This document shows, one piece after another, positions 25,443-35,800 of a stretch of 64,000 nucleotides of DNA (position 1 is the stretch's first letter; every line of letters begins with the position of its first letter). The stretch is from Arthrobacter_E sp044748305 (lineage in GTDB: Bacteria; Actinomycetota; Actinomycetes; Actinomycetales; Micrococcaceae), in NCBI RefSeq assembly GCF_044748305.1, contig NZ_JBIVFT010000006.1, positions 62,001 through 126,000 on the forward strand. Reading direction: 5' to 3'. The translations under genes and the position numbers were made by a program. The notes beneath the pieces are model-generated. The model saw nothing but the letters and a program-made list of their open reading frames with translations, was not told the DNA's origin and did not search any database.

Positions 25443-25475
25443 GACGAAAAGATACCGGTGGACTTTTCTGTTTTT
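25443..25475 (+). terminator. Probable terminator of the MFS gene
   Basis: GAAAAG and CTTTTC pair around ATACCGGTGGA and are followed by TGTTTTT. The stem is short but the T tract is clear. Confidence 0.45.
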
Positions 25476-25576
25476 CCTTGAATGAGGTGCTTCGGGAACC
25501 ATAAAATTCTCTCGTCATGCGGCGCTCGGGGGAGTTGGCGCTATTCACTCGCACACATTCATGAATATGAGGATCC

Positions 25577-27391
25577 ATGGCCCACGCCATCTCCAGGGCA
25601 CGCCGGCGCTTTGCACTGTTCGCGGTGCTGATCTCCGGACTGATTTTCGCGGGGCTCGCCCCGGCACAGGCTGCCGGCACGGGCAGTATCTCCGGCACCG
25701 TCACAGCGCCCGCGGGCGTGGACATCACGCAGACGACGGTGTCGCTGGACTTGGAGACCCCTGACGGGAACACCATGTTCGAATCGGAGACCCACCCGGA
25801 CAGCACAGGTGCGTACAGCTTCGAAGGAAAGTGGCCGACCCGTTACAAGCTCACATTCGCCAACCCCGGGGCACTCACCGTATGGAACGGCGGTGCGCCG
25901 ACCGAGGCTGCCGCGCCGTGGATCACCCTTGCCGAGGGACAGACGATTACCGGCCAGGACGCGAACTTGGTGTATCCAGGTGGGTCCATTTCGGGAATGG
26001 TGACGGTTCCAGTTGATTGGACGCCTGTGGGTAACGTCAATGTGGAGGCGTACTCGGACGCCTGGGGCGACTCCGCGGCCGCTTCGACCGCGCCGGATGC
26101 TGACGGCAAGTACACCTTGAGCGGGCTGCTCCCCGGCAGTTACAAGGTGAAGTTCACCTACGGTATTCAGCCGGATCCGCCCGTCTGGAACGGCGATGCG
26201 GCGACTCGGGCCGAGGCGCCCGTGATCGTCGTTGCCAATGGGGGATCGGTGACCGGCCAGGACGCGTCCTTCGTGTACACGGGCAGCATCTCCGGGACGG
26301 CGAAGACTCCTGAGGGCACTGCGCTCATCAACCGCCGGGTGATCTTGGAGACGGAGACGGATGACTTCGTCGACAATGTCGCACTCGACGCTCAGGGGCG
26401 TTTCAGTTTCACGGGTCTGGCGGCCGGCAAGTACAAGCTTGCGCTGGCCTCTTCGCTTCCCGGCGGGCCTAATCTCTGGTATCTGGACGCTCCGGATGAG
26501 GCGTCCGCGACGCTCGTCACCCTTGCTAAGAACGGGGCCGTCGCAGGCATCGACTTCACGGCTCCGGCGGAGAGCAATGGCCGCGTGGTCGGTCGGGTCG
26601 CGGGGTACACGGGCGACAAGCCGTTGCTGGTGGCCGTTTACCCGGCAGCCAATCCTCACCCCCGGTACGGACCGCCGTTGGCGACCGCGCCGGTGGGAGC
26701 CGATGGACGCTATGCGGTGTTCGGGCTCCCCACGGGGAATACCAAGGTCATGCTCGTCGGGGAGGTCGGCGGCTATGCGAACCAGTGGTACGGCGGCGGG
26801 ATGAATACGGCGACGGTGGTTCCGGTGGTCGATGGGCAGACGTCTCGCGGGATCGACTTCACCGCGGTGGATGAGGCGGTGATTTCCGGGACGGTCAAGG
26901 CGCCTATCGGTCCGGGCCCGGCGTACATCCAGGTCGTGAATCTCGCTGGTCAGTTCGTTGGCGACGCGTTCACCGAGGATGACGGCAGCTACGCGGTGCA
27001 TGGTTTGCCGGCCGGTTCCTACAAGGTCGAATTCTCCAGCACGCTGCGCGGCGGTCCGGTCTCCTGGTATGGCGGAGCAGATTTCGACAGCGCGGCTGTC
27101 GTCACGGTGAGCGCTGGCCAGACGCTGACGGGCATCGACAGCGGTGTGGTCATCGGCGAACCGTCCAAGCCCAAGCCGGGTGCTGCCGCCCCTCAGCCGG
27201 GCACGCCGTTGACTCCGGTCGGCGCAGCTCAGCCGGTGGCGTCCGTCGTCGGTGGCGAACTCGCCGCCACGGGCGCCTCGGAAGCGCTCGCGCCGTTGGG
27301 TCTGGCAGGTGGAGCGCTGGGCGGACTCGGCCTGATGCTGCTGCTGGCTGCGCATCCGACGCTGAAGTACCGAGGAGGGCGAAAGGGGTAG
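25577..27391 (+). CDS. Five-repeat LAXTG cell-wall surface protein
   Basis: A 604-residue exported protein. The signal peptide ends near AQA (31-33). Five domains of 99-100 residues begin at about 36, 136, 236, 335 and 434, each opening with a GSISGTV-like strand and containing a GLPAGSYKV-type strand, like CarboxypepD_reg/SD-repeat B modules (prealbumin-like beta folds). A Pro-rich stretch follows, then LAATG at 562-566, a hydrophobic helix and the tail KYRGGRKG. LAXTG is the signal of class E sortases in high-GC actinobacteria, so it is probably linked to peptidoglycan. Role unknown, perhaps adhesion. Start has GAGGA 4 bases upstream. No sortase gene is in the window. Confidence 0.85.
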   Translation: MAHAISRARRRFALFAVLISGLIFAGLAPAQAAGTGSISGTVTAPAGVDITQTTVSLDLETPDGNTMFESETHPDSTGAYSFEGKWPTRYKLTFANPGALTVWNGGAPTEAAAPWITLAEGQTITGQDANLVYPGGSISGMVTVPVDWTPVGNVNVEAYSDAWGDSAAASTAPDADGKYTLSGLLPGSYKVKFTYGIQPDPPVWNGDAATRAEAPVIVVANGGSVTGQDASFVYTGSISGTAKTPEGTALINRRVILETETDDFVDNVALDAQGRFSFTGLAAGKYKLALASSLPGGPNLWYLDAPDEASATLVTLAKNGAVAGIDFTAPAESNGRVVGRVAGYTGDKPLLVAVYPAANPHPRYGPPLATAPVGADGRYAVFGLPTGNTKVMLVGEVGGYANQWYGGGMNTATVVPVVDGQTSRGIDFTAVDEAVISGTVKAPIGPGPAYIQVVNLAGQFVGDAFTEDDGSYAVHGLPAGSYKVEFSSTLRGGPVSWYGGADFDSAAVVTVSAGQTLTGIDSGVVIGEPSKPKPGAAAPQPGTPLTPVGAAQPVASVVGGELAATGASEALAPLGLAGGALGGLGLMLLLAAHPTLKYRGGRKG

Positions 27392-27513
27392 GAAACATGA
27401 GATGGGCGGTCAGGCGGCAAGCGAGTTCCGGCCACCGAAAATGGTGGAGGACTGACGCCAAGAAATCCAAGGTGTCACGTGGCTCCAGGAGCCGAGATGA
27501 GCATTCACTAAAT

Positions 27514-27717
27514 ATGCCCGGGTACAAGCTTTTGCTCGTGAGCTCGGTGGGCGAGCGAGAGGGAATGTCGGTCGAGCTTGTTCTGAGTGACGGAACTCGT
27601 CTGGCCGAGGTTTTTGAGGACGAGGAAAGTGGCGCTCGGACCTTGACCTTGTTCAAGGACTCTGTTCCGTTCGAAGCTATCGAGTGGCTTCGTGCCGAGG
27701 CGGACAAGAGTTTGTAG
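27514..27717 (+). CDS. Small protein of immunity-gene type, function unknown
   Basis: A 67-residue protein with a clear alpha/beta pattern: MPGYKLLLVSSVGEREGMSV, then LSDGTRLAEVFEDEESG, and a C-terminal helix PFEAIEWLRAEADKSL. Small acidic proteins of this shape occur in actinobacterial Rhs/polymorphic toxin loci; the match is from memory. The frame is open 39 codons upstream, but that part is basic, low complexity and poorly formed. It is first of four small genes between the LAXTG protein and the Rhs pair. Confidence 0.5.
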   Translation: MPGYKLLLVSSVGEREGMSVELVLSDGTRLAEVFEDEESGARTLTLFKDSVPFEAIEWLRAEADKSL

Positions 27718-27855
27718 CGCGCTGCCTGTGCGACGCTCTGCGAGGAGCGCGATTCGTCGGCCTCCGAGGGAGGGGCGTTGGAATGACTGAAGCTCACCGG
27801 AATGGCTGCAATCGAGGCTGACTGTCGAATTTCGCATCTTTCAGAAAGAGACACC

Positions 27856-28215
27856 ATGGTGAAGAAAGACGTTGCGATCAAACGTCTGCTGGATGACGGG
27901 CTCTCTGATTGGATCACACTACATCGAGTGGTGTGGCGTGTGACGAGGGGATCTCGAACAGACGAGGCGAAGCGCCTCACGCTTGAGGTCTTGCGAGAGC
28001 TTTTTGAGCAGGGGTGGATGGTTCCAGGAGATTTGGGGGAATCCGGGTTTGAGGACTGGACCCTTCCAATAGGCGACTGGCTTGTGCGTGCCGAACAACA
28101 GTTGGAAAGTCTCGGCTGGAATCCAATGGGTGATGGACTGTGGTTGCGGTTGACGGAGGCGGGAGATGCGATCGCTGAGGCCAACCGCGCCGGCAAGAAT
28201 CGGCGACGTGAGTAG
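27856..28215 (+). CDS. Hypothetical protein, possible orphan immunity protein
   Basis: A 119-residue protein, MVKKDVAIKRLLDDGLSDWI onward, with no signal or membrane segment. The pattern is helix-rich in front and ends WLRLTEAGDAIAEANRAG, resembling a winged-helix or small immunity fold. AGAAAGAGA lies about 6 bases before the ATG. Neighbours are other small genes without linked enzymes, which is the usual setting of orphan immunity genes beside an Rhs toxin. I do not recognise a named family. Confidence 0.5.
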   Translation: MVKKDVAIKRLLDDGLSDWITLHRVVWRVTRGSRTDEAKRLTLEVLRELFEQGWMVPGDLGESGFEDWTLPIGDWLVRAEQQLESLGWNPMGDGLWLRLTEAGDAIAEANRAGKNRRRE

Positions 28216-28399
28216 AGGTCTTCTATCCCGTGCCTGACCCGAGACCGGGTGCAACGTGCGGCTGGGAACTGATGTCGAAGCCGACTATGCGACTCGTTTG
28301 TGGTCCGGGTAGACCGTTGCGGTGGCGCAAGGAGGGCTGCGGCGTATGGTGGCCCTAGGCGAAGAAGACCATCGAGCCAGGGAGGAGGTGAACAGCCTC

Positions 28400-28894
28400 A
28401 TGAGCACGGAGAGACCGAAGGTCAACATGCTGCCCTTCGAAGGTCCTAATAAGCGTCCGCAAACCGGAGACGTTTTTGATATCAGGCTTCCGGGGTTCCG
28501 GCTGCCAGGACGCGTGCTCACCACCGAGATGAATTTCCCTGGCGCCCCTGGCTTCAAAGTGGTCTACATTTTCAACCCTGTGAACGATGATTGGGATCCC
28601 TTTGTCGACCGGTCGCCGCTTCAAGTTTCAAATCTCCTCGTGGAGCCGGAGGTCGTCAATAATTTGGGCTGGAGCCGCAAATACTTCCGCACACTTATGC
28701 GGTCAGAATTCCTCCCAGGTGAAAAACTCAATAAGACAAGGTTCGTTTCGAGGTCTCGAAAAATCCCGGAGTTCTACGATGAGTATGGAAATCGGGCTGA
28801 CGAGTCGGAATTTCCCGGTCTTTACGGCGTTGGCAACTATGCAACGGTTGACGCTTCGGTGAGCGCTGCGCTTGGCGTGCCCGACCCGGAGTAG
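28400..28894 (+). CDS. Imm26-like immunity protein
   Basis: A 164-residue cytoplasmic protein. The segment RPQTGDVFDIRLPGFRLPG followed by RVL and VVYIFNP resembles the Imm26 family of polymorphic-toxin immunity proteins (pattern GDVFAIPL...GRVI...IY). Codon use is clearly more A+T rich than in flanking metabolic genes, especially after residue 100. GGAGGAGGTG lies 10 bases before this ATG. The cognate toxin is not in the window, so it would be an orphan protecting against toxins of other strains. Confidence 0.55.
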   Translation: MSTERPKVNMLPFEGPNKRPQTGDVFDIRLPGFRLPGRVLTTEMNFPGAPGFKVVYIFNPVNDDWDPFVDRSPLQVSNLLVEPEVVNNLGWSRKYFRTLMRSEFLPGEKLNKTRFVSRSRKIPEFYDEYGNRADESEFPGLYGVGNYATVDASVSAALGVPDPE

Positions 28895-28987
28895 GCCCGT
28901 GCTGAGGTCGGCGTGTTCGGTTCGCCGTGGCGTTCCTTTCGGGGCGGGACAGCAGTGGGCTCCGAGCATCGGGAGAGGGGTTGATTC

Positions 28988-29608
28988 ATGAGTGTCAGCT
29001 GGGGTGTGTACGAACCCGGTGAGATTGACCTTCGCAGGCGCCTGGAAGATCGTCCGCGGGCTGAGGCCAGAAGTGTGTTCAACCACGTGATGGACACTAA
29101 GGACTCAAGGATTGAACTGCTGACGCACCTCCTTGAGGATAATGGTGTGACTGTTGGGAAGTCTGATGAATCGATCGGGGACCTCAGCCGATGGTTTTAC
29201 GAGAATGTCGAGCCCGATCCTGAACGCCCGGGTGCGATGCTTCCTATCTGGTATTCGGTTTGTCGAGACATTGCGCTTTTTTTGGGCGATCTCATGATTG
29301 AACGCAACCCACAGCTTCGGTGGGAGTTTTTTACCTGGGGCAAGAAGAATATTGACTATCACCGCCATGTGATCATGGGGTTTAGTACGGAGAATCCAAA
29401 GTTTCATACCGACCTTAATGTCGACCGGTCGGTCTCTACGTACGGTCATCGAATTATCGAGAGCAGAGGGTCGGTAGGATCCTACGGCAGCGTCGTGATA
29501 CATGGGGTGACGATTGATGTGGATGCGGTCTTGGCTCAGGAGCCTCGGCCGGATGTTCGGGATGACGAGTTTGTGAGGATGCTTGAGACGGCCGCACGGC
29601 GAGCCTGA
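28988..29608 (+). CDS. Hypothetical protein in the immunity cluster
   Basis: A 206-residue soluble protein, MSVSWGVYEPGEIDLRRRLE onward. Notable features are a Trp/Phe-rich centre (LIERNPQLRWEFFTWG reads as MIERNPQLRWEFFTWG) and an acidic tail. I do not recognise a family. The central third is A+T richer than housekeeping genes. It ends 350 bases before the secreted LamG protein gene, on the same strand. Possibly an immunity or toxin-associated protein by location only. Confidence 0.5.
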   Translation: MSVSWGVYEPGEIDLRRRLEDRPRAEARSVFNHVMDTKDSRIELLTHLLEDNGVTVGKSDESIGDLSRWFYENVEPDPERPGAMLPIWYSVCRDIALFLGDLMIERNPQLRWEFFTWGKKNIDYHRHVIMGFSTENPKFHTDLNVDRSVSTYGHRIIESRGSVGSYGSVVIHGVTIDVDAVLAQEPRPDVRDDEFVRMLETAARRA

Positions 29609-29959
29609 ACCTCGCGACCGATTGCTGGATGACTTGATCTCCGCCTGAACCACGCCTCGTCGCGCCGTATGGCGGGCTACGAGCGGAAGGCGAACGGAGG
29701 CAGTAGGCGACCTCGCTGAGACGACCCGGGCCAGTACAAGCCGGCGACGCCGTCGCTGGGGTGTCCGGCTCCGCCGAGGACTGCTGTGCTCAGATCTCAC
29801 GTCCTGTCATCGGGTTTTCTATGGCTGTAAAAAAATACCTGAAGATTGTTTTGAGTTTCCTTGAGTCCGCCGGCGGTCCGGGCATACAGTTCACACATCA
29901 TCTGTCGTTTGTGAGGGGGCTCGGGGCGGCAGGCACTCGTACAACTTCATGGGGCCGTC
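29609..29959. other. Gap with the promoter of the LamG-Rhs pair
   Basis: No gene is supported. The first 200 bases are ordinary high-GC sequence, the next stretch has an A-rich run (GTAAAAAAATACC) and then the promoter described separately. Confidence 0.5.
29861..29890 (+). promoter_or_regulatory. Probable promoter of the LamG-Rhs toxin operon
   Basis: TTGAGT, 18 bases, TACAGT, giving a leader of about 63 bases. The -10 box is the same as in the promoter near 23.77 kb. Confidence 0.5.
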
Positions 29960-32896
29960 TTGAGTATCTTCAATGCGGGCGTTCGACGACGCCTTCTTTC
30001 GTCCAGTCTTGCCACCGCTCTCCTCGCCGTCCTGCTGGCGACCGGAGCCCAAACCGCTTCGGCAGAGTCCGTCCCTGACCCAACGCAACCACCCGCGTTG
30101 GGTGAGATCGTGGGCGTTGAGCCCGGTACCGCGGACGAGAATTCTCTGACGCCCGAAGAGTCCGATGCTCTCGCCGAAGCGAAGTCTTCGGGGGTGCCCG
30201 TTGTGGTGGACTCGTTGACCACGGAGAAGGCACAGACCAAGGCGATGCCGGACGGAACGTTCGCCGCCGAACTCTCGACCGACCCTGTACGGGTCAAGTC
30301 CGGCTCCGGGTGGGAGACCATCGATGCCTCCCTTCAAACGGGGAGCAAGAACGGCGAGGAAGGCCTGATTCCTAAGAGCGTCATCGCCGATGTCGCGCTG
30401 GGTAAGGGTGGCTCCGACTCGATGGCGTACGTCGGGGATCATCAAGGTGCAGCGATCACCCAGAAGTGGCCGTTCGGAGCTCTGCCAGCGCCCACGGTCG
30501 AGGGCGACACGGCGACCTACGCAGAGGTGATTCCCGGGGTCGATCTTCTGCAGCTGGTGAAGACCAGCGGGGTCTCACAAGTGTTGAGAATCAAGACGAA
30601 GGAAGCATTGACCGACCCTCGAGTGGCACAGATGCGCTTCTTCCTCCACGCCGATGGGGCGACGGTGAAAGACCGCGGAGATGGGAAAGGGCTGGTCGCC
30701 GTCACCTCTGACGGTCGGGCCGCACTCGAGACCGCAGACGGCCAATGGTGGGACTCGTCATGGGCCGGGGCGACTGCAGCAGGTCCGGGCGGCCCTGGTC
30801 TGACTTACCCACTGGCCCTGAGCATCGCCACTGAGAACGGACAACAGGTTCAGAAGCTGGGCATGGACGCTGTGCTGGCCGCGAAGAATCTGACTTTTCC
30901 CGTCTTCGTTGATCCTGACTGGACTGCCACGGATCCCGGCTACACCTATGTGGATTCGAACTGGCCGTCGATGTCTTACTGGAAGGGCAGCGGAGGCTCG
31001 GACGACAGCGTCCATGTAGGGTTCCTGCCCGCCGAGTGGGATTACGTTTACGGCGTTTCGCACGTGACCCGCGGCTTCTATCAGTTCGACACCGGCTTTC
31101 TCGCCGGGAAGAAGATCCTCAAGGCAGTCATGAATACCACCGAGGTTTGGTCGCCGTCTTGCACTCCGGCCGGCGTGGCCGCCTACGCGACGACGACGGT
31201 CGGCAGCGGGACGACATGGGGTGCGCAGCCGACGTGGGGCACCAAGTTCAGCACGGTGAATGTGGCGAAAGGCAATTCTGCTTCGTGTCCTGCGGGAGCG
31301 GTCGGCTTCGATATGGGTACGGCGATGTCCGCCCTGTCCACCGACGCGGTGTGGACGGTGGGATTGCGTGCCGTGAACGAGAGCGACGGGTACGGATGGA
31401 AGCGATTTGCCAAGGACGCGCGCCTGATAGTCACCTACGACACCCGCCCGAACACGCCTGCGCTGTGGTGGATCGAGGACGCTCTCTATAGCCCTGCGAA
31501 GGGCCAACCAGGCGCCATCTACTACACCCGCCTCTCAACACCGACTTTCGGCATCATGTCCATGGGCGATCCGGATGGTGCTGAAGGTGGAAATCTCACC
31601 ATGAACGTCGCCATCAAGAATTCGGCCGGCACGGTCATGGACTCAGGAAAGACCGGGCCGGGCTCGCCGAAGGCGAACACGATGTTCACCTGGAAAGGCT
31701 CCAAGGTCTTGCCAGACGGCAGGTACTCGGTCAATTCTTCCGTCACAGATGCCCAAGGGTTCACCTCAGGCACGCAGTCCTTCGCGTTTACCGTCGACAC
31801 GACACCGCCACCGTCGCCCCTAGTCGTCGCCCCACCATCCGTGGTGAGCACTGGGAGCAATCAGGGGGTGACGACTGCCACGCCCGGCAAGGACTCTTTG
31901 GCGTTCACTATCAAAGATGGAGGTTCATACGGGGTGGATTCTTTCATCTACGCCGTGACAAAGATCGGAGAGACCGTCACGTACCCAGGCAACATGGCTT
32001 GTGGGACGCGAAAAGGACCGTTCGTCTCCATCTGTGCTGCAAGCAACGCGGCAACCGTTCCTGTTGGAGCCATCGACAGAGAAACGGTGATACGAGCCTG
32101 GGCAGTGGATGAGGCCGGGAACGTCAACCTCGACAAAGCAAGTACTCTGCCGACGAGCTATACACTCACTACCAGTGGCAGGGCTGTGGTCCCCGAGAAC
32201 CTCTTGAATGTCATGGGATCAGGAGGAGCAACCTGGACGGATGTTGCCGTTACGACACCAACCTCTGTCCCGGTTGCAAACAACTGCGTCGGGACCGCCA
32301 CTGAAGCAGGACCGGATCAGCGTTTGGCACGGGCGTTTGACTTGGGAACGCCTGGGGCAAGAGGGCTGACGACCGGAGCTGCCGTAGATGCATCGCAGGC
32401 TTTCAGTGTCGCTGCATGGGTATGCCCGAAGGCATTGACTGGCGTGCAATCGATCATCACGCAACTTGCAGGAAGCGCCGCGCCGGCAGCTCGGCTTGCC
32501 GTCCTGACCAGTGGTGGAGTTCCGCAGTACGCCCTTCAAGGCTGGGCTAGCGTGGGGTCCGCACCAGATGCGGTCGTCAACAGCAACAGCGGGGTGACTG
32601 CAGGAACCTGGTCCTACGTCGCAGGTGCCTACGACCCGGTCAATCGGCAGATGAGAATCATGGTCACCAGTAGTGGCTTCACGACAACCTGGATCACGGC
32701 GACCTCCAGCCCGGCTCACCTTGCATCGAATGCGGCTCAGCCGGTAGTCCTCGGTGATTCGGGCGTGGTCGGCACAGATCAGTTCACGGGTCAGATTTTT
32801 CGCCCAGTTCTGGCACAAGGTGTTCTAACCACCGACCAATTGGGATTCCTGAGCGACAGTTTTGATCTTCATGGCGAAGAAGGGCTATTGAAATGA
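29960..32896 (+). CDS. Secreted DNRLRE/LamG-domain protein, partner of the Rhs toxin
   Basis: A 978-residue exported protein. The signal peptide is basic, then LATALLAVLLATGAQTASA (cleavage near residue 35). Residues about 60-310 are a domain common in actinobacterial wall-associated Rhs partners. Residues 315-495 look like a DNRLRE domain (beta-jelly region starting FPVFVDPDWTATDPGYTY), and 785-975 a LamG-type concanavalin-like fold (QAFSVAAWVCPK, GTWSYVAGAYDP). The start codon is TTG, chosen because it opens the signal peptide. Its stop overlaps the Rhs start (ATGA), so both are made in fixed ratio. In related actinobacteria I recall both halves fused in one giant protein. Likely role: surface anchoring or delivery of the toxin. 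Confidence 0.78.
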   Translation: MSIFNAGVRRRLLSSSLATALLAVLLATGAQTASAESVPDPTQPPALGEIVGVEPGTADENSLTPEESDALAEAKSSGVPVVVDSLTTEKAQTKAMPDGTFAAELSTDPVRVKSGSGWETIDASLQTGSKNGEEGLIPKSVIADVALGKGGSDSMAYVGDHQGAAITQKWPFGALPAPTVEGDTATYAEVIPGVDLLQLVKTSGVSQVLRIKTKEALTDPRVAQMRFFLHADGATVKDRGDGKGLVAVTSDGRAALETADGQWWDSSWAGATAAGPGGPGLTYPLALSIATENGQQVQKLGMDAVLAAKNLTFPVFVDPDWTATDPGYTYVDSNWPSMSYWKGSGGSDDSVHVGFLPAEWDYVYGVSHVTRGFYQFDTGFLAGKKILKAVMNTTEVWSPSCTPAGVAAYATTTVGSGTTWGAQPTWGTKFSTVNVAKGNSASCPAGAVGFDMGTAMSALSTDAVWTVGLRAVNESDGYGWKRFAKDARLIVTYDTRPNTPALWWIEDALYSPAKGQPGAIYYTRLSTPTFGIMSMGDPDGAEGGNLTMNVAIKNSAGTVMDSGKTGPGSPKANTMFTWKGSKVLPDGRYSVNSSVTDAQGFTSGTQSFAFTVDTTPPPSPLVVAPPSVVSTGSNQGVTTATPGKDSLAFTIKDGGSYGVDSFIYAVTKIGETVTYPGNMACGTRKGPFVSICAASNAATVPVGAIDRETVIRAWAVDEAGNVNLDKASTLPTSYTLTTSGRAVVPENLLNVMGSGGATWTDVAVTTPTSVPVANNCVGTATEAGPDQRLARAFDLGTPGARGLTTGAAVDASQAFSVAAWVCPKALTGVQSIITQLAGSAAPAARLAVLTSGGVPQYALQGWASVGSAPDAVVNSNSGVTAGTWSYVAGAYDPVNRQMRIMVTSSGFTTTWITATSSPAHLASNAAQPVVLGDSGVVGTDQFTGQIFRPVLAQGVLTTDQLGFLSDSFDLHGEEGLLK

Positions 32897-35800
32897 GCAA
32901 TCGATTCGTTCGGGCAGGGCAGCGAAAAGTCTTGCCCAGCATCCTCGTAAGTGTGCCTCTGACGGCGTTGCTCATGTCCGGTGCGGGCTTGTTTTCCCCC
33001 GCAAACGTGGAACCGCAGTCGTGGAATCCGCAGAAGATGGAGGAAATAGCCCCGATAGCGGCATCTCCCTGGTCGCCTGGGCAGGGATTGGCTCAGATCC
33101 CCTTTTTGTCCGGAGCCCGGAGCTCAGCGCGTACCGGGGCCCGAGTGTCAGGTACAACACAGCTCTCCGTTCCCGTTCGGACGAGTAGCCAGGCCGGGCT
33201 TGCCAAGGCGGTTACGCTCGTACAACCCCGCCTGGCGACGCCGCCTGCGAATGAAAAAGGAGCAGGTGACTTCTCAGCCCTGCCTGGGACTGGAGCGGCG
33301 CAGTGGGGTTCAGCTTCCCAGACCGGTGGATTCACGTGGTCGTATCCACTTTCCGGTCGGGGAGCACCGGCGGGCGTCTCTCCGTCGTTGTCGCTTTCTT
33401 ACGATTCGTCTCGGGTTGACGGGCTGACCGCCGCGACGAACAACCAAGCCAGCCCGGTCGGCGACGGCTGGGCGTTGGCCGGCCTCGGTTCAATCAAACA
33501 GAAGTTCCAGTCCTGCAAAGACCAAGGAAACCCTGACTCCTATGACTTGTGCGGGAACAAGGGCGGACAGTCCTTCTCCATAGCCTTCGGTGGGCGTTCG
33601 GGAAAGATCATCAAAGATGCCTCATCCGGGGCGTTCAAGCTGGAGAACGACGACAACACAAGAATCGAGTATCTGAAGGCTTCCGGCCAGAACGGATCGT
33701 TCGACGGTGGTTACTGGAAGCTCACCGATACAGCTGGAACTCAGTACTTTTTCGGACGCAACAAGCTTCCGGGCTGGGCAAACGGCTCGGTGACCACGAA
33801 CTCGGTGGACACCGTCCCTGTCGGCGCAGCTGATTCAACACAGCCATGCGCGGCAGCGTCATTCGGGGCCTCGCTGTGCCAGCAGGCGGCCGCATGGAAT
33901 CTGGACTATGTCGTCGACGTGAATGGCAACTCTCAAGCCGTTTACTACGCCCAGGATACCAACTACTACTCGTCTCAGAAGGGCACCGGCACTCACCTGC
34001 AGTACATCCGCTCTTCCCGTCCGACACGGATCGACTACGGGATGCGATCAGGTTCCGAACTGGGTGCCAACGCGGCTCCGCTCCAGTATGTCCTCAGTTA
34101 TACGGGGCGTTGCGCGGGGACGGACTGCAGTAAAGGAAGCGACATTCCGCCGAGTTACGCCTGCAGTTCCTCCGGAAGCTGCGAGATGCAGGTGCCGACA
34201 TTCTATTCCGACCAGCGTCTGCAGAGCATCGCGACCAGGACGTTGATTGGCTCGACTTACCAGGACATCGACCGTTGGTCGCTGGCACATTCATTCCCCG
34301 ACCCTGGTGATGGCACCAAACCAGCTCTCTGGCTGGGATCCATTACCCATACTGCCGCCGACGTTACTGCAGGCAGAACCGCAATCACCGACGCTCCAGT
34401 GGTGTTCAGCGGGCAGACATTACAGAACCGCGTCTACGTTGTGGATGGGCAAGCGCCCCTTGACCGATACAGACTCTCCGGAATCAAGCTCGCAACTGGT
34501 GGAATCGTTTCTGCGAGCTACTTGGCCGCGGAATGCACCCCCACAAATCTTCCGGCATCCCCGGAAACTAATACCAAGCGCTGCTTCCCGCAGTACTGGG
34601 CTCCCACGGAGCCGTTTCCTGAGCCAGCCCGGATGGACTACTTTCATATCTATCCTGTGGCGGCCATTGGTGTTGCTGCCGGTCCTGCCGGTGGAGTCGA
34701 TATGCTGACTCGGTACCAGTACCTCGGGAGCCCAGCGTGGAAGTATCCCGAGCAAAAGTATGTGAGTGCAGAGGGTAGCTCGAAGATGAGCTGGTCGGTG
34801 TTTGCCGGTTACGGACAGGTGAAGACCACAAGAGGAAACAACCCCAGTACCGCAAACCCGAGCAGCACGTCGACCTACCTTCGAGGACTCGATGGAACTC
34901 CATCGAATACTGCTGGTGGCATACGGAGTTCTGTGGTCACTGCAAGTGACGGTACTACGATCACGGACTCTCCTTGGTTGACAGGGATGAAAGTCGAGGA
35001 ACAGGCGTTTCTCGGAGACACCACATCGAGGTTGTCTACAACGATCACTGCTCCTTGGTCTTCCGCTCCTACTGCCACATCCACGGTGGCGTTAGGATCG
35101 GCGACTGCGCGGCACATTGGCGTGGGTAGTCAGAGTGCCATTCAGACTTCTGGCCAGGCGGCTGCGCCGATCGGAGGTTCGCGATCCAGAACCATCTCTT
35201 ACACCCACGACGGATTTGGACGGGTGACTGCTACGAGCAGTACGGCTCAAACCGGTGGAGCGGATGCTTCATGCAGGCTGGTCACTTTTGCAGACAATGT
35301 CGGCACGAACCTTCTTGCGTTCACCGCGACTGAGACAACGCGAGCTGGAGAATGTGCGAACGGGTCAAGTGCGGGCGCTGTTCTTGCAGCGACGAGGACT
35401 CTGTATGACAGTTCGGCCTCGGCCGATCCCGGAAGCGCCGGCTACACGGCGCCGTCCAAGGGGCTTGCCACAAGAACTGATACGGCCACTGCGACCAGCG
35501 GGAGTGCGATCACGGCCTGGCAGCAGGGGCCAACTCTTGGGTATGACGCGTTGGGCCGTGTGACGACGTCCACGGACAATACAACGGGCAGTGCCCGAGT
35601 CAGCAAGACGGGCTACGCGCCTGCGATAGGACTGCCGACGACGGTGACAGGAACCAACCCGTTGGGGTGGACGTCCTCACAGACCCTCGACGCGTCACGG
35701 GGCGCGGTCACAGCCAACGTGGATGTCAATGGCAACGTTGCGACCAGCGAGTTTGATGCGGCGGGACGCTTGGTGAAGCAGTGGTCGCCACTGAGGCCGA

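Noticed and set aside
23962..25806. A 614-codon minus-strand frame opposite the MFS transporter
   Set aside because: Low-complexity charged product; the + strand encodes a full MFS protein with motifs and a ribosome-binding site.
25559..27355. A 598-codon minus-strand frame opposite the LAXTG protein
   Set aside because: Arg-rich product without recognisable domains; the + strand has signal peptide, five repeats and sorting signal.
27397..27513. An upstream-extended version of the first small immunity-type gene
   Set aside because: The added 39 residues are basic and low complexity and the ATG has no ribosome-binding site; the shorter form has a clean alpha/beta pattern.
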